The translations under genes were made by a program, and so were the position numbers. From Sedimenticola sp. (GTDB taxonomy: Bacteria > Pseudomonadota > Gammaproteobacteria > Chromatiales > Chromatiaceae): DNA of 8,029 bases. Below the pieces are notes generated by a model that saw only the letters and a program-made list of their open reading frames with translations, did no database searches and had not been told where the DNA came from. The stretch covers positions 1 through 8,029 of the forward strand of contig JAPHUG010000433.1 in assembly GCA_026197195.1 (NCBI GenBank), written 5' to 3'. Positions 1 through 6,972 of this stretch are shown one piece after another (position 1 is the first letter of the stretch; each line of letters starts with the position of its first letter).

Positions 1-1307
1 AGATTGATCAATACCTGCATGATGGCGCTGCGAATACGGTTCGAACCACCTGATCCGGTGGCAATGACATCGCCATTATCTGCGATGACCAGTGAGGGCG
101 ACATCATGGAGGCGATGCGTCGGTTGAACGGCCACTGATGAAAGCCATGTGGATTGATATCTTCTTCACCCAGCATGTTATTCAGCATGATGCCGCAACC
201 CGGCAGCACGTAACCCGAACCTTCACCGTTTGACAGCGTCATGCTGGCCATATTGCCCGTACTGTCAGCGATACTGATCTGGGTGGTGCCTCTGGAAAAG
301 GTCTTGTGATTGCTCATGATCTCGCGGTAGCGGCTAAGAAACTCATGGCTGAGTATCTCAAGATCGCCATTCAAATCCGGATTTGATCCTATTGAGCGCT
401 GGTTGCGCAGCTCCTGGGTCAGGCGCATGGCGTGAGCAATGCGTTGAAGATGGTTGAGACTGTTGGGTTGATAACGGCTGATAGTTTCGGTCTCAAGCAG
501 GGAGAGTGCAAACGCGATCAGTATGCCGCCCACCGAAGGGGGAGGATTGGTAAACAGTCGGGTATGGCGATAGTTGAGTGTCAGTGGCTCCCGGCGTTCT
601 ACCGCATAGGTCTCAAGGTCCGTGGTAGTGAGGCAGCCGCCTCGATCACGGCAGGCGTCAATCAGTAGTCGCCCCATTTCACCCTGATAAAACAGAGCCT
701 CTCCTTCATGTGCCAGAATCTCGAATGCGTCGGCCATTTCTGGATGGGTAATGATTTCATTAGTTGGGGCGATGCTATCCGGGTTCTGGTCGGTGGCATG
801 CAGTCGCAACGCTTCCGGACTGGATTTGATAATGGGCGAGACAAGATCAGCGATATGGTGTTGGAAGCTGTTAACCCGAATGCCTTTTAATGCCGCCTCC
901 CGGGCAGGTTGAATAATCTCCTTCAGGGGCAGTCTGCAGAGATCTTTATGGATGCTGAAGAGCCCTTTTATCGCCCCAGGGGTGGCAATAGAGCCCATGC
1001 CGATATGGAACTCCTGCTGTACCGTGCCAAAGTCTGCCACGATGGGATAAAAATCGAGATTTTCTGTGGCGGGCCGATCATGCGGGGTCTGTACAAAGAA
1101 ATCATAAAGCGATGGCTTTTCGTTGGCCGTCTGTGCCATCAGAAAGCCGCCGCCACCCAGGGAGGCGAGTACCGGCTCAGCGATACAGCTGGCAAAGAGT
1201 GCGGCCAGTGCCGCATCAAATGCATTGCCGCCGACCAGAAGGATCTCCTTTGCGGCGTTTGCGGTCACTTCATGTCCAGCCGATACGACCCCGATAGATG
1301 GCTTCAT
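1..1307 (-). CDS. Gamma-glutamyltransferase family protein, 3' end cut by window edge
   Basis: The reverse strand reads open for 435 codons from ATG at 1307 to the left edge with no stop. The family (N-terminal-nucleophile hydrolases) cleaves gamma-glutamyl bonds such as that in glutathione and matures by self-cleavage before a Thr. Visible family marks are an N-terminal GGNAFDAA and a glycine-rich LGGGGF, NPPPSVGG mid-protein, the processing site GTTQISIAD with Thr341 as predicted nucleophile, LLNN, and GSGG at residues 418-421, matching the GSPGG oxyanion-hole loop. The start is supported by GGAG seven bases upstream and by the conserved N-terminus beginning immediately. No signal peptide precedes the enzyme domain, unlike periplasmic E. 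coli Ggt, so it is probably cytoplasmic, as in the shorter gamma-GT-like subfamily. The C-terminal part of the small subunit is missing. Natural substrate is unknown. It is transcribed divergently from the next gene. Confidence 0.92.
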   Translation of the reverse strand, partial: MKPSIGVVSAGHEVTANAAKEILLVGGNAFDAALAALFASCIAEPVLASLGGGGFLMAQTANEKPSLYDFFVQTPHDRPATENLDFYPIVADFGTVQQEFHIGMGSIATPGAIKGLFSIHKDLCRLPLKEIIQPAREAALKGIRVNSFQHHIADLVSPIIKSSPEALRLHATDQNPDSIAPTNEIITHPEMADAFEILAHEGEALFYQGEMGRLLIDACRDRGGCLTTTDLETYAVERREPLTLNYRHTRLFTNPPPSVGGILIAFALSLLETETISRYQPNSLNHLQRIAHAMRLTQELRNQRSIGSNPDLNGDLEILSHEFLSRYREIMSNHKTFSRGTTQISIADSTGNMASMTLSNGEGSGYVLPGCGIMLNNMLGEEDINPHGFHQWPFNRRIASMMSPSLVIADNGDVIATGSGGSNRIRSAIMQVLIN

Positions 1308-1458
1308 TATCTCCATTCTCAGCTTAATTCTGTGGTATCAGTTCAAGTATTGGTCTAATAATGCCGATAAACTGGCAATTTCCAAAGGTAAACATAAGTA
1401 TTTCCTTCTCGACCGGGATACAGTATGTCATAAAAGGTTTTCGAAATTTATGGCGACT

Positions 1459-1488
1459 TTGCCGGAACTCGGGGCGGGTATGTAATAT
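1459..1488 (+). promoter_or_regulatory. Weak candidate sigma-70 promoter for the giant gene
   Basis: TTGCCG (4/6 to the -35 consensus) and TAATAT (4/6 to the -10 consensus) are separated by 18 bases, about 150 bases upstream of the giant gene's start codon. This is pattern matching only. Such matches occur by chance in AT-richer intergenic DNA. Confidence 0.2.
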
Positions 1489-1600
1489 GCTTTAGGTTAT
1501 CGACAGATCTTGTTTGTATGAGGTCTATTCGCCACAGGGCAGGGAACAGGGTGGTCGAATCAGTCATTTCGAAAGCTATAACGGGTCGTTAAAGGGAATC

Positions 1601-1615
1601 GCCCGGTTGCCGGGC
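1601..1615 (+). repeat. Small hairpin in the leader before the giant gene
   Basis: GCCCGG-TTG-CCGGGC is a perfect 6-bp inverted repeat with a 3-base loop (or 5 bp with a 5-base loop), ending 8 bases before the AGAGGGAG ribosome binding site. No T-run follows, so it is not an intrinsic terminator. It could stabilise the leader or affect ribosome access, but that is inference. Confidence 0.5.
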
Positions 1616-1623
1616 TAGGGTAA

Positions 1624-1630
1624 GAGGGAG
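1624..1630 (+). promoter_or_regulatory. Ribosome binding site of the giant gene
   Basis: A purine-rich AGGGAG core ends seven bases before the ATG at 1638. It supports this ATG as the start; the first CNB-like domain begins within about 15 residues of it. Confidence 0.7.
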
Positions 1631-1637
1631 TGGGTGT

Positions 1638-4600
1638 ATGGCCGTAGTGCCCAAGCAAAATGGGTTGGATATTCTGCGGAAACTGGTTCCGCTCAATACG
1701 CTCACAGAGGATACTCTGGCCGAGTTGATGGATGCTGTTGAGTTCGAAAAGGTCAGCAAAGGTGATTTTCTGTTTCGCGAGGGAGACACCAATCCGGAAC
1801 GTGTTTACCTGCTGTCAGGAAAAATAGGACTCCTTGAAGCAGGCAAAGAGATCGATGCCGTGGCGGCCGGCACCAACATGGCCCGCTATCCGGTGGCCCA
1901 CCATATTCCCCGTAAATACACCGTCCAGGCCAAGACCCGTGCAGAAGTGGTTCGAATAGGTAATCGTCTGCTGAGTGATCTTCTCTCACGGGGCGGTAAC
2001 GCCCTGTATCAGGTCGAAGAGCTGAACACCGATTCAGAAGATGACTGGATGAGCCAGTTATTGCAATCCCCTATCTTTCAGCGCATTCCCGCAGCCAATA
2101 TCCAGAACATCATGATGCGTATGGAGGAGATGCCGGTTACCGCTGGCGAGGTGGTGATCAGGCAGGGTGATGAGGGTGATTACTTCTACCTCATCAATCG
2201 TGGGCAGTGCGCGATTACCAAAGAGCGTGATGATGGTGAGATTACCGAGATCGCCAGGCTCGGCCCGGGTGACTCTGTAGGTGAGGAGTCGCTGCTCTCT
2301 GGTCAAAAACGGGGCAGTACAGTCAGTATGCTGACGGATGGTGTTCTATTCCGTTTAGGTAAAAAAGACTTTATTGAATACATCAAACTGCCTCTGGCGA
2401 ATGCCATCAGCTATGAGGCGGCGCAAGATAAAGTCGCAAAAGGGGCGATCTGGCTTGATGTCCGTTCTGCACTGGAGTACGAGCGGTCGCATATACCGAA
2501 GAGTATGAACATACCCTTCAACGACCTGCGGGCGAAGGTGTCCGGTCTCGACTCTTCCAAACCCTATGTGGTGTATTGCCAGGATGGACTGGTCAGCTCA
2601 ACCGCCGTTTATCTGTTGATGGAACGGGATCTGGATGGGTTTGTACTGGAGCGAGGTCTCGAATCGGTTCCTGATGATGTTGTAAATAAAGAGCCGACCC
2701 AAGATGGCGCGCAAATTATCAATCTCAGGCCTGAGCGGGATGATGCGGTTATTGAGCCGCCCGACAGTAAGACGGCCCCCAGTGATGAGGCGGGACTGTT
2801 AAGGGAGCGTCTGCAAAAGACAGAAGCCCAGGCGCAGGAGCAGTTGCAGCGCGCACGCAAAATGAAGCTGATGCTGGATAAGCTGAAAGGCCGGTTGGCT
2901 GAAGCGGAGGCGGTTGGTGAGCGCGAACAGAAAGAGCATCAGCGGTTATCGCACGAGGTGGAGAGTCTTCAGAATCGGTTACGTGAACGGGATGAAGCTC
3001 ATGGTGCTCTTAAACAGAAGCAGTCAGCGGTCAATGAACAACTGGGTGAGTTGAAGTCAGAGCGTGACCACCTGCAGGAAGAGCTGACAAAGCTGGGTCA
3101 ACAGGTCGGCAAACTGGAAAAGCGGCTGGAAGCGTCAGAGCAGAGTGAGCATGCGCTAAGAGAAGGACAAGCAGAAAGCGAAAGAGAGACCAAACAGGCG
3201 TTGCAAGCACTGCAGGCTGAGCTGGACAGGGAGAAGTCGGCACAGGCTGAATCAGCAGAACAGGTCAGGTCACTTCAGCTGTCATTGGATGAGGCGAGAG
3301 CAGAAACCGAAAAGCTCGCCGATGAGTTGAAGCAGCGGGAGAGCGGGATTGCGAGTCTGGAGCAACAACAGCAAACGCTCTCGGAAGAACAGAAGAGAAA
3401 CAGTGCAGAACAGCAGCAACTTCAGGAGCAATTAAAACAAGCTGAGGTTGAACTCGAACAGGCGCGCGCCGAAATAGCCGGGCTAACGGAAGAGCTGAAG
3501 ACGAAGGCTCAATCAGTTGACGCGCTGGAGGCGCAGCAGCAGACGCTGACGGATTCCCGCACAGAAATTGATCGGCTTACTGCCGAGTTGGAGGCCCGCG
3601 AAAAAACGGTTCAGCAGTTACAACAGGATCAACAGGCACTCGATACACTGCGGGAAGAGCTGGTGGCTATTGGGTCGGCCAGATCATCTCTGGAACAAGA
3701 ACAGACACGGCTGCAGGGCGAACTTGATCAGGCGCGATCTGAGGTGGCACAGCTTACGGCTGACCTTGAAAACCAGGCGGTGGAGCGTAACACCCAGGTT
3801 GAGGATCTGGAGCGTACGCTTAAGGAGGCCCAAGAGACAACAAGTCGACTACAGGACGAGCAGTCGCAGTGGGGTGAGAGTGAGCAGCAGTTAACAACTT
3901 CTCTGAGCACAGCTGAGGCCCGTATTGCCACGCTGGAATCCGAACTCGCCCGTGTGAGTGAAGCTGAAAATGAACAGCTCGACAAGTTGGCCGTTGCCGA
4001 AAAGCAGCAGCTGTTACTCCATTCAGAAATTGAGCAGCTACGGGGTGAGCTGGAAGGTGCCTCTACCCAGATAGCCCAGCTTGAGTCTGACCGGTCTGAG
4101 GCAGAGGCACGTTATCAGCAGCATCACTCCGAGTTGGAGTCCTCTCTCAAGCAGTCGCTTTTCGAAGCGGTAGAAGGGCGCACCCAGGCTGAGAGTGGTC
4201 TGGGTGCAATTACCGAAGAGAGAGATCAACTTGTAGCTGAACTGGCGGTGCTCAACCGGCATCACGCCGATCTGCAGCGCCAAATGGGTGAGCAAGGGCA
4301 GGACAGCCCGGTATCCGACCAGACTGATGAAGCCTTACTTGCGAGTCAGGCCGAGCAGGCACGCTTAGCCCAGGCGCTTGAGGAGAGCGCTGAAGCCGTG
4401 GCGGATCTACAGTCGGCAGTAAAAGAGAAAGAGCAAACCTTAGCTAAGTTGCAGCAGGATCTTGAAACCCGGGATAAGGATAATGAGCACATCACTCAAC
4501 AACTTCAGGCGGCAGAGCAAGCCCTTGAAGAGCGGCAGGGGCTTGCTGAGTCACTGGAGGAGATAGCCCGTGAAAAGCAGCAGGCAGAGGCGGCGCTCAG

Positions 4601-6656
4601 TGATGGCCAGCAACGAATTACTGAACTTGAAGGTCAGTTGGCGGCGGCTGAGTCCCAGGGGCAGCGTGGGGCTGATGAGTTAGCTTCATTGCGTGCTGAG
4701 CTTGAAGAGATGGCTGAAGCCAAATCTGCTGCGGAGCAGGCAGTCGCGCGCTCTAAAGCATCTGTTGATTCTGACGCTGCAGCCAGCGGTGACGTAAAAG
4801 TCCTGCAGGCAGAGCTGGCAACCTTAAATGATGCCCTGGATGAAGCGGACCACGCCTATGAGCAGCTCAACCAGGAGAAGCAGGCACTTCAGGATGAACT
4901 AAATCGTGTGCAGATGCAGGCCAGCGGTGGCAATGATGAAACGCTGCTGCATGAGAAAGAGGCGAAGGCGCAGGAGGTAGAGAAACTGACATCCGAGCTT
5001 GATGCCCTGCAGACTGAACTGGCATTGGTTCGTGAAAAGAGCGAGGCGGATATCGTCGAGCTGAAAAACACCCTGGACAAACTGGAACAGGGTGTTGAGA
5101 CGCCGGCTAAAGGTGGCGATGACAAAGCCCTTGAAATGTTGCGTCAGGAGCTGGATGAAACGCGTCTGTCACTGAAAGAGAAAGAGTTGAGTAGTTCGGC
5201 GGATGCTGCAGAGTGTGAAGTGCTGCGCCAGGATATCGATAAGTTGAAACGTTCATTGGATGAACGAAGTGTTGAGTTGGAGAGTGCGCGTAAAGAGAGT
5301 CTGCTGCTGGAAGAGAAAACAGAAGAGCGGAACAGTGAAATTGACCGGCTCAAGCTAGCGCTGGAAGCGGCACAGGTTGACGCTGATGAAGCGCAGTTCA
5401 AACGGGATGAGGCACTCGAATCCAGAAAGCAGGTTGAAGAGGCGCTTTATAAAATACAAAAGCAGGTTGAGAGCGAAAGACCAAGAGATGATTTGATCGA
5501 TCAGCGAATTTCTGCGGCCTCAGCAGGACTGGACGTTGGCCAGGGCGGCGGGAAAAAGCGGGCGCTGACGGGTGTCATGATAGGCGCTCTGCTTGCCTTT
5601 GCCGGTGCCGAGGCCCTCTCAATACTCGCGGGTAAAGGAGAGCTTGTCAGTGGTTTTCTGGATTCAGGTGAGTCTGTTGTCGTAAGTCGCCCCTCTCAGC
5701 CGGAGGTGGAAGCGCCGGAAGTCACCCCTCAGTCGGTCGTTGAAACGGTATCTGAAAAGCGTCCAGTAGTATCGCCACCCGTAACAAAAGAGCTTGTAAC
5801 TAAACCAGCAGAACCGAAAGTAAAAATAGAGCCACCCGCCGAAGTCTCTACACCAGCCCCGTTGGTTAAACGTGTAGAGCCTCCTGTTCCCGTAGCACCG
5901 CCAAAACCTCGTGAGCCAGAAACTGGTAGCCAGATACAGGATAGGCTAAGTAGTGGAGGAAGAGGCCCGCTGATGCTGTATGTTCGGGGTGGCACCTTTA
6001 CCATGGGCAGTCGAATTAATCATCTGGCAAGTGAAGAGTTACCGGCTCATGAAGTGACATTACCCAGTTATAGCATTAGTCAAAATGAGGTGACCTTCCG
6101 GGAATATGAGCTGTTTGCTGCAGCAACGGATCGTCGCTTACCTGATGATCTTGGCTGGGGACAGGGTCCGCGGCCCGTGATTAATGTGAGTTGGAATGAC
6201 GCCAAGGCGTATACAGAGTGGCTGTCGGAGCAGACTGGCAAACGTTATCGATTACCGACGGAAGCTGAGTGGGAGTATGCCGCAGCAGCAGGGACCGACA
6301 GCCCCTACTGGTGGGGATTTGATGTGGGTGAGGGTAAGGCCAACTGCTTCAATTGTGGAAGCCAGTGGGATGGTGTTTCTACCGCGCCCGTTGGCCGTTT
6401 TGATTCCAATCCGTATGGTCTGAATAATACAGCAGGCAATGTTATGGAGTGGGTGGATGATTGTTATCACAACTCCTACGAAGGCGCACCTACGGATGGG
6501 TCGAGTTGGCTGGAGAGCGACTGTCGCGAAAGAGTGATACGCGGAGGTGCGTTCAACAAGCCCGGTGAGAGTTTGCGATCCACCAAGCGTGGACGCCATG
6601 ATGCTGATGCCAAGTTGTTTGTATTGGGTTTCCGGGTGGCTCGGGATATTCGTTAA
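1638..6656 (+). CDS. Giant membrane-anchored protein: 2x CNB-like, rhodanese-like, coiled coil, TM helix, FGE-like domain
   Basis: A 1672-residue protein not matching any named gene I know. Domains in order: degenerate cyclic-nucleotide-binding-like fold (about 14-120); second CNB domain (about 145-250) with a phosphate-binding-cassette-like motif, GEESLL with Glu216 and Arg225 at the 9-residue spacing seen in PKA; rhodanese-like domain (about 257-345) with DVRSALEYERSHIP and YCQDG, Cys314 at the active-site position; Glu/Gln-rich heptad coiled coil (about 385-1280) with Pro/Gly breaks near 891, 1045-1055, 1095-1100 and 1156; KKR followed by one transmembrane helix (about 1311-1331); a Pro/Val/Lys/Glu-rich linker (about 1332-1442); FGE-sulfatase/SUMF1-like domain (about 1443-1672) with GGTFTMGS, RLPTEAEWEYAA, GNVMEWVDD, RVIRGG and LGFRVARD. 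Positive charges before the helix predict N-terminus in the cytoplasm and FGE-like domain in the periplasm. Catalytic FGE cysteines are absent. No Walker motifs, so not an SMC/Rad50 ATPase. Likely a signalling or scaffold protein; precise role unknown. Confidence 0.93.
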   Translation: MAVVPKQNGLDILRKLVPLNTLTEDTLAELMDAVEFEKVSKGDFLFREGDTNPERVYLLSGKIGLLEAGKEIDAVAAGTNMARYPVAHHIPRKYTVQAKTRAEVVRIGNRLLSDLLSRGGNALYQVEELNTDSEDDWMSQLLQSPIFQRIPAANIQNIMMRMEEMPVTAGEVVIRQGDEGDYFYLINRGQCAITKERDDGEITEIARLGPGDSVGEESLLSGQKRGSTVSMLTDGVLFRLGKKDFIEYIKLPLANAISYEAAQDKVAKGAIWLDVRSALEYERSHIPKSMNIPFNDLRAKVSGLDSSKPYVVYCQDGLVSSTAVYLLMERDLDGFVLERGLESVPDDVVNKEPTQDGAQIINLRPERDDAVIEPPDSKTAPSDEAGLLRERLQKTEAQAQEQLQRARKMKLMLDKLKGRLAEAEAVGEREQKEHQRLSHEVESLQNRLRERDEAHGALKQKQSAVNEQLGELKSERDHLQEELTKLGQQVGKLEKRLEASEQSEHALREGQAESERETKQALQALQAELDREKSAQAESAEQVRSLQLSLDEARAETEKLADELKQRESGIASLEQQQQTLSEEQKRNSAEQQQLQEQLKQAEVELEQARAEIAGLTEELKTKAQSVDALEAQQQTLTDSRTEIDRLTAELEAREKTVQQLQQDQQALDTLREELVAIGSARSSLEQEQTRLQGELDQARSEVAQLTADLENQAVERNTQVEDLERTLKEAQETTSRLQDEQSQWGESEQQLTTSLSTAEARIATLESELARVSEAENEQLDKLAVAEKQQLLLHSEIEQLRGELEGASTQIAQLESDRSEAEARYQQHHSELESSLKQSLFEAVEGRTQAESGLGAITEERDQLVAELAVLNRHHADLQRQMGEQGQDSPVSDQTDEALLASQAEQARLAQALEESAEAVADLQSAVKEKEQTLAKLQQDLETRDKDNEHITQQLQAAEQALEERQGLAESLEEIAREKQQAEAALSDGQQRITELEGQLAAAESQGQRGADELASLRAELEEMAEAKSAAEQAVARSKASVDSDAAASGDVKVLQAELATLNDALDEADHAYEQLNQEKQALQDELNRVQMQASGGNDETLLHEKEAKAQEVEKLTSELDALQTELALVREKSEADIVELKNTLDKLEQGVETPAKGGDDKALEMLRQELDETRLSLKEKELSSSADAAECEVLRQDIDKLKRSLDERSVELESARKESLLLEEKTEERNSEIDRLKLALEAAQVDADEAQFKRDEALESRKQVEEALYKIQKQVESERPRDDLIDQRISAASAGLDVGQGGGKKRALTGVMIGALLAFAGAEALSILAGKGELVSGFLDSGESVVVSRPSQPEVEAPEVTPQSVVETVSEKRPVVSPPVTKELVTKPAEPKVKIEPPAEVSTPAPLVKRVEPPVPVAPPKPREPETGSQIQDRLSSGGRGPLMLYVRGGTFTMGSRINHLASEELPAHEVTLPSYSISQNEVTFREYELFAAATDRRLPDDLGWGQGPRPVINVSWNDAKAYTEWLSEQTGKRYRLPTEAEWEYAAAAGTDSPYWWGFDVGEGKANCFNCGSQWDGVSTAPVGRFDSNPYGLNNTAGNVMEWVDDCYHNSYEGAPTDGSSWLESDCRERVIRGGAFNKPGESLRSTKRGRHDADAKLFVLGFRVARDIR
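3288..3818 (+). repeat. Degenerate internal repeats in the coiled coil
   Basis: Within the coiled coil, a pattern of acidic-x-x-Arg-x-Glu, then Leu-x-x-(Glu/Asp)-Leu, starts at residues 551, 607, 639 and 697 (DEARAETEKLADEL, EQARAEIAGLTEEL, DSRTEIDRLTAEL, DQARSEVAQLTADL). The first three continue into Gln-rich LEQQQQTL, LEAQQQTL and LQQDQQAL. Spacings of 56, 32 and 58 residues are irregular, so this looks like old, eroded duplication or convergent heptad composition rather than a recent tandem array. Confidence 0.5.
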
Positions 6657-6680
6657 TGATCTGACTTTTAGTGACAAATT

Positions 6681-6713
6681 AAAAACCCCGGATTGCTGCA
6701 GCAAGCCGGGGTT
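6681..6713 (-). terminator. Intrinsic terminator of the convergent 68-aa gene (possibly bidirectional)
   Basis: AACCCCGG (6684-6691) pairs perfectly with CCGGGGTT (6706-6713). The interior TTGC-TGCA-GCAA adds a second 4-bp stem after one A/G mismatch. Read on the minus strand, the hairpin is followed directly by TTTTTAATTT, a proper U-tract. On the plus strand only TT follows, so termination of the giant gene would be weaker. The hairpin lies 22 bases past the stop of the minus-strand gene and about 27 bases past the stop of the giant gene. Confidence 0.85.
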
Positions 6714-6735
6714 CGCACAACATTATTTAAAGAGG

Positions 6736-6942
6736 TTAGTCAAAGAAACTATCGATAGGTTTCGTTGCGAGATCAGGCGTAAATAGGCCCGGCTTGCACT
6801 TTTGCACGAGCGGGATCTCTTGAAGTTGCAGGGTAGGGCGCATGATGTCGTGTGGTCCGTGATTGGGGACCGCTGTTGGACGTTTTTTGGAACTGCTCGT
6901 TTCGAGTAGCTCACCACTCGCCATGTCATAGATACGTAACAT
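6736..6942 (-). CDS. Small hypothetical protein, 68 aa
   Basis: I do not recognise this protein. It starts MLRIYDMASGELLE, is soluble-looking with no membrane segment or signal peptide, has one Cys (KCKPG), is fairly rich in Pro, and ends acidic and aromatic (DSFFD). It is called real because AGGGGGT (6954-6948) sits five bases before its ATG, a candidate -10 box lies upstream, and a strong intrinsic terminator with its U-tract on this strand follows the TAA after 22 bases. It is a complete single-gene transcription unit, convergent with the giant gene and divergent from the membrane-protein/kinase pair. A longer overlapping frame on the same strand (6723-6980) lacks these signals. Function unknown. 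Confidence 0.72.
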   Translation of the reverse strand: MLRIYDMASGELLETSSSKKRPTAVPNHGPHDIMRPTLQLQEIPLVQKCKPGLFTPDLATKPIDSFFD

Positions 6943-6947
6943 CTTAC

Positions 6948-6954
6948 ACCCCCT
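6948..6954 (-). promoter_or_regulatory. Ribosome binding site that decides the 68-aa gene
   Basis: Reverse strand AGGGGGT, with a 5-base spacer to the ATG at 6942, is a strong Shine-Dalgarno match. It selects this frame over the overlapping 85-codon frame that would start at 6980. Confidence 0.7.
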
Positions 6955-6972
6955 GTAGCCGGTGGATTTATC

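Larger units (their letters stand above)
1308..1637. other. Divergent intergenic region
   Basis: This 330-base gap separates the divergent gamma-glutamyltransferase-like gene and the giant gene, so both promoters should lie here. I see no convincing coding sequence, RNA gene or repeat family. Weak sigma-70-like candidates are TTGGAA (1385-1380) with CATTAT (1363-1358), spacer 16, for the minus-strand gene, and TTGCCG (1459-1464) with TAATAT (1483-1488), spacer 18, for the plus-strand gene. None matches consensus well. If the latter is right, the giant gene has a leader of more than 130 bases ending in a small hairpin. Confidence 0.6.

Noticed and set aside
432..1358. Other plus-strand open frames (432-668, 708-890, 909-1358)
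   Set aside because: All lie opposite the gamma-glutamyltransferase-like gene and have no recognisable motifs; they are antisense shadows.
1123..1485. 120-codon plus-strand open frame
   Set aside because: Its first half is antisense to the well-supported gamma-glutamyltransferase gene, and its translation is low-complexity Ala/Pro/Arg without family marks.
2790..5480. Coiled coil as evidence for an SMC/Rad50-type ATPase
   Set aside because: No Walker A, Walker B or ABC signature is seen at either end; the flanking domains are CNB/rhodanese-like and FGE-like.
5964..6653. C-terminal domain as an active sulfatase-activating formylglycine-generating enzyme
   Set aside because: The Cys residues expected after RVxRGG are missing, and no sulfatase gene is in the window.
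6252..6704. 150-codon minus-strand open frame that would run from the terminator into the giant gene
   Set aside because: It is antisense to the conserved FGE-like domain and begins inside the terminator hairpin, with no ribosome binding site.
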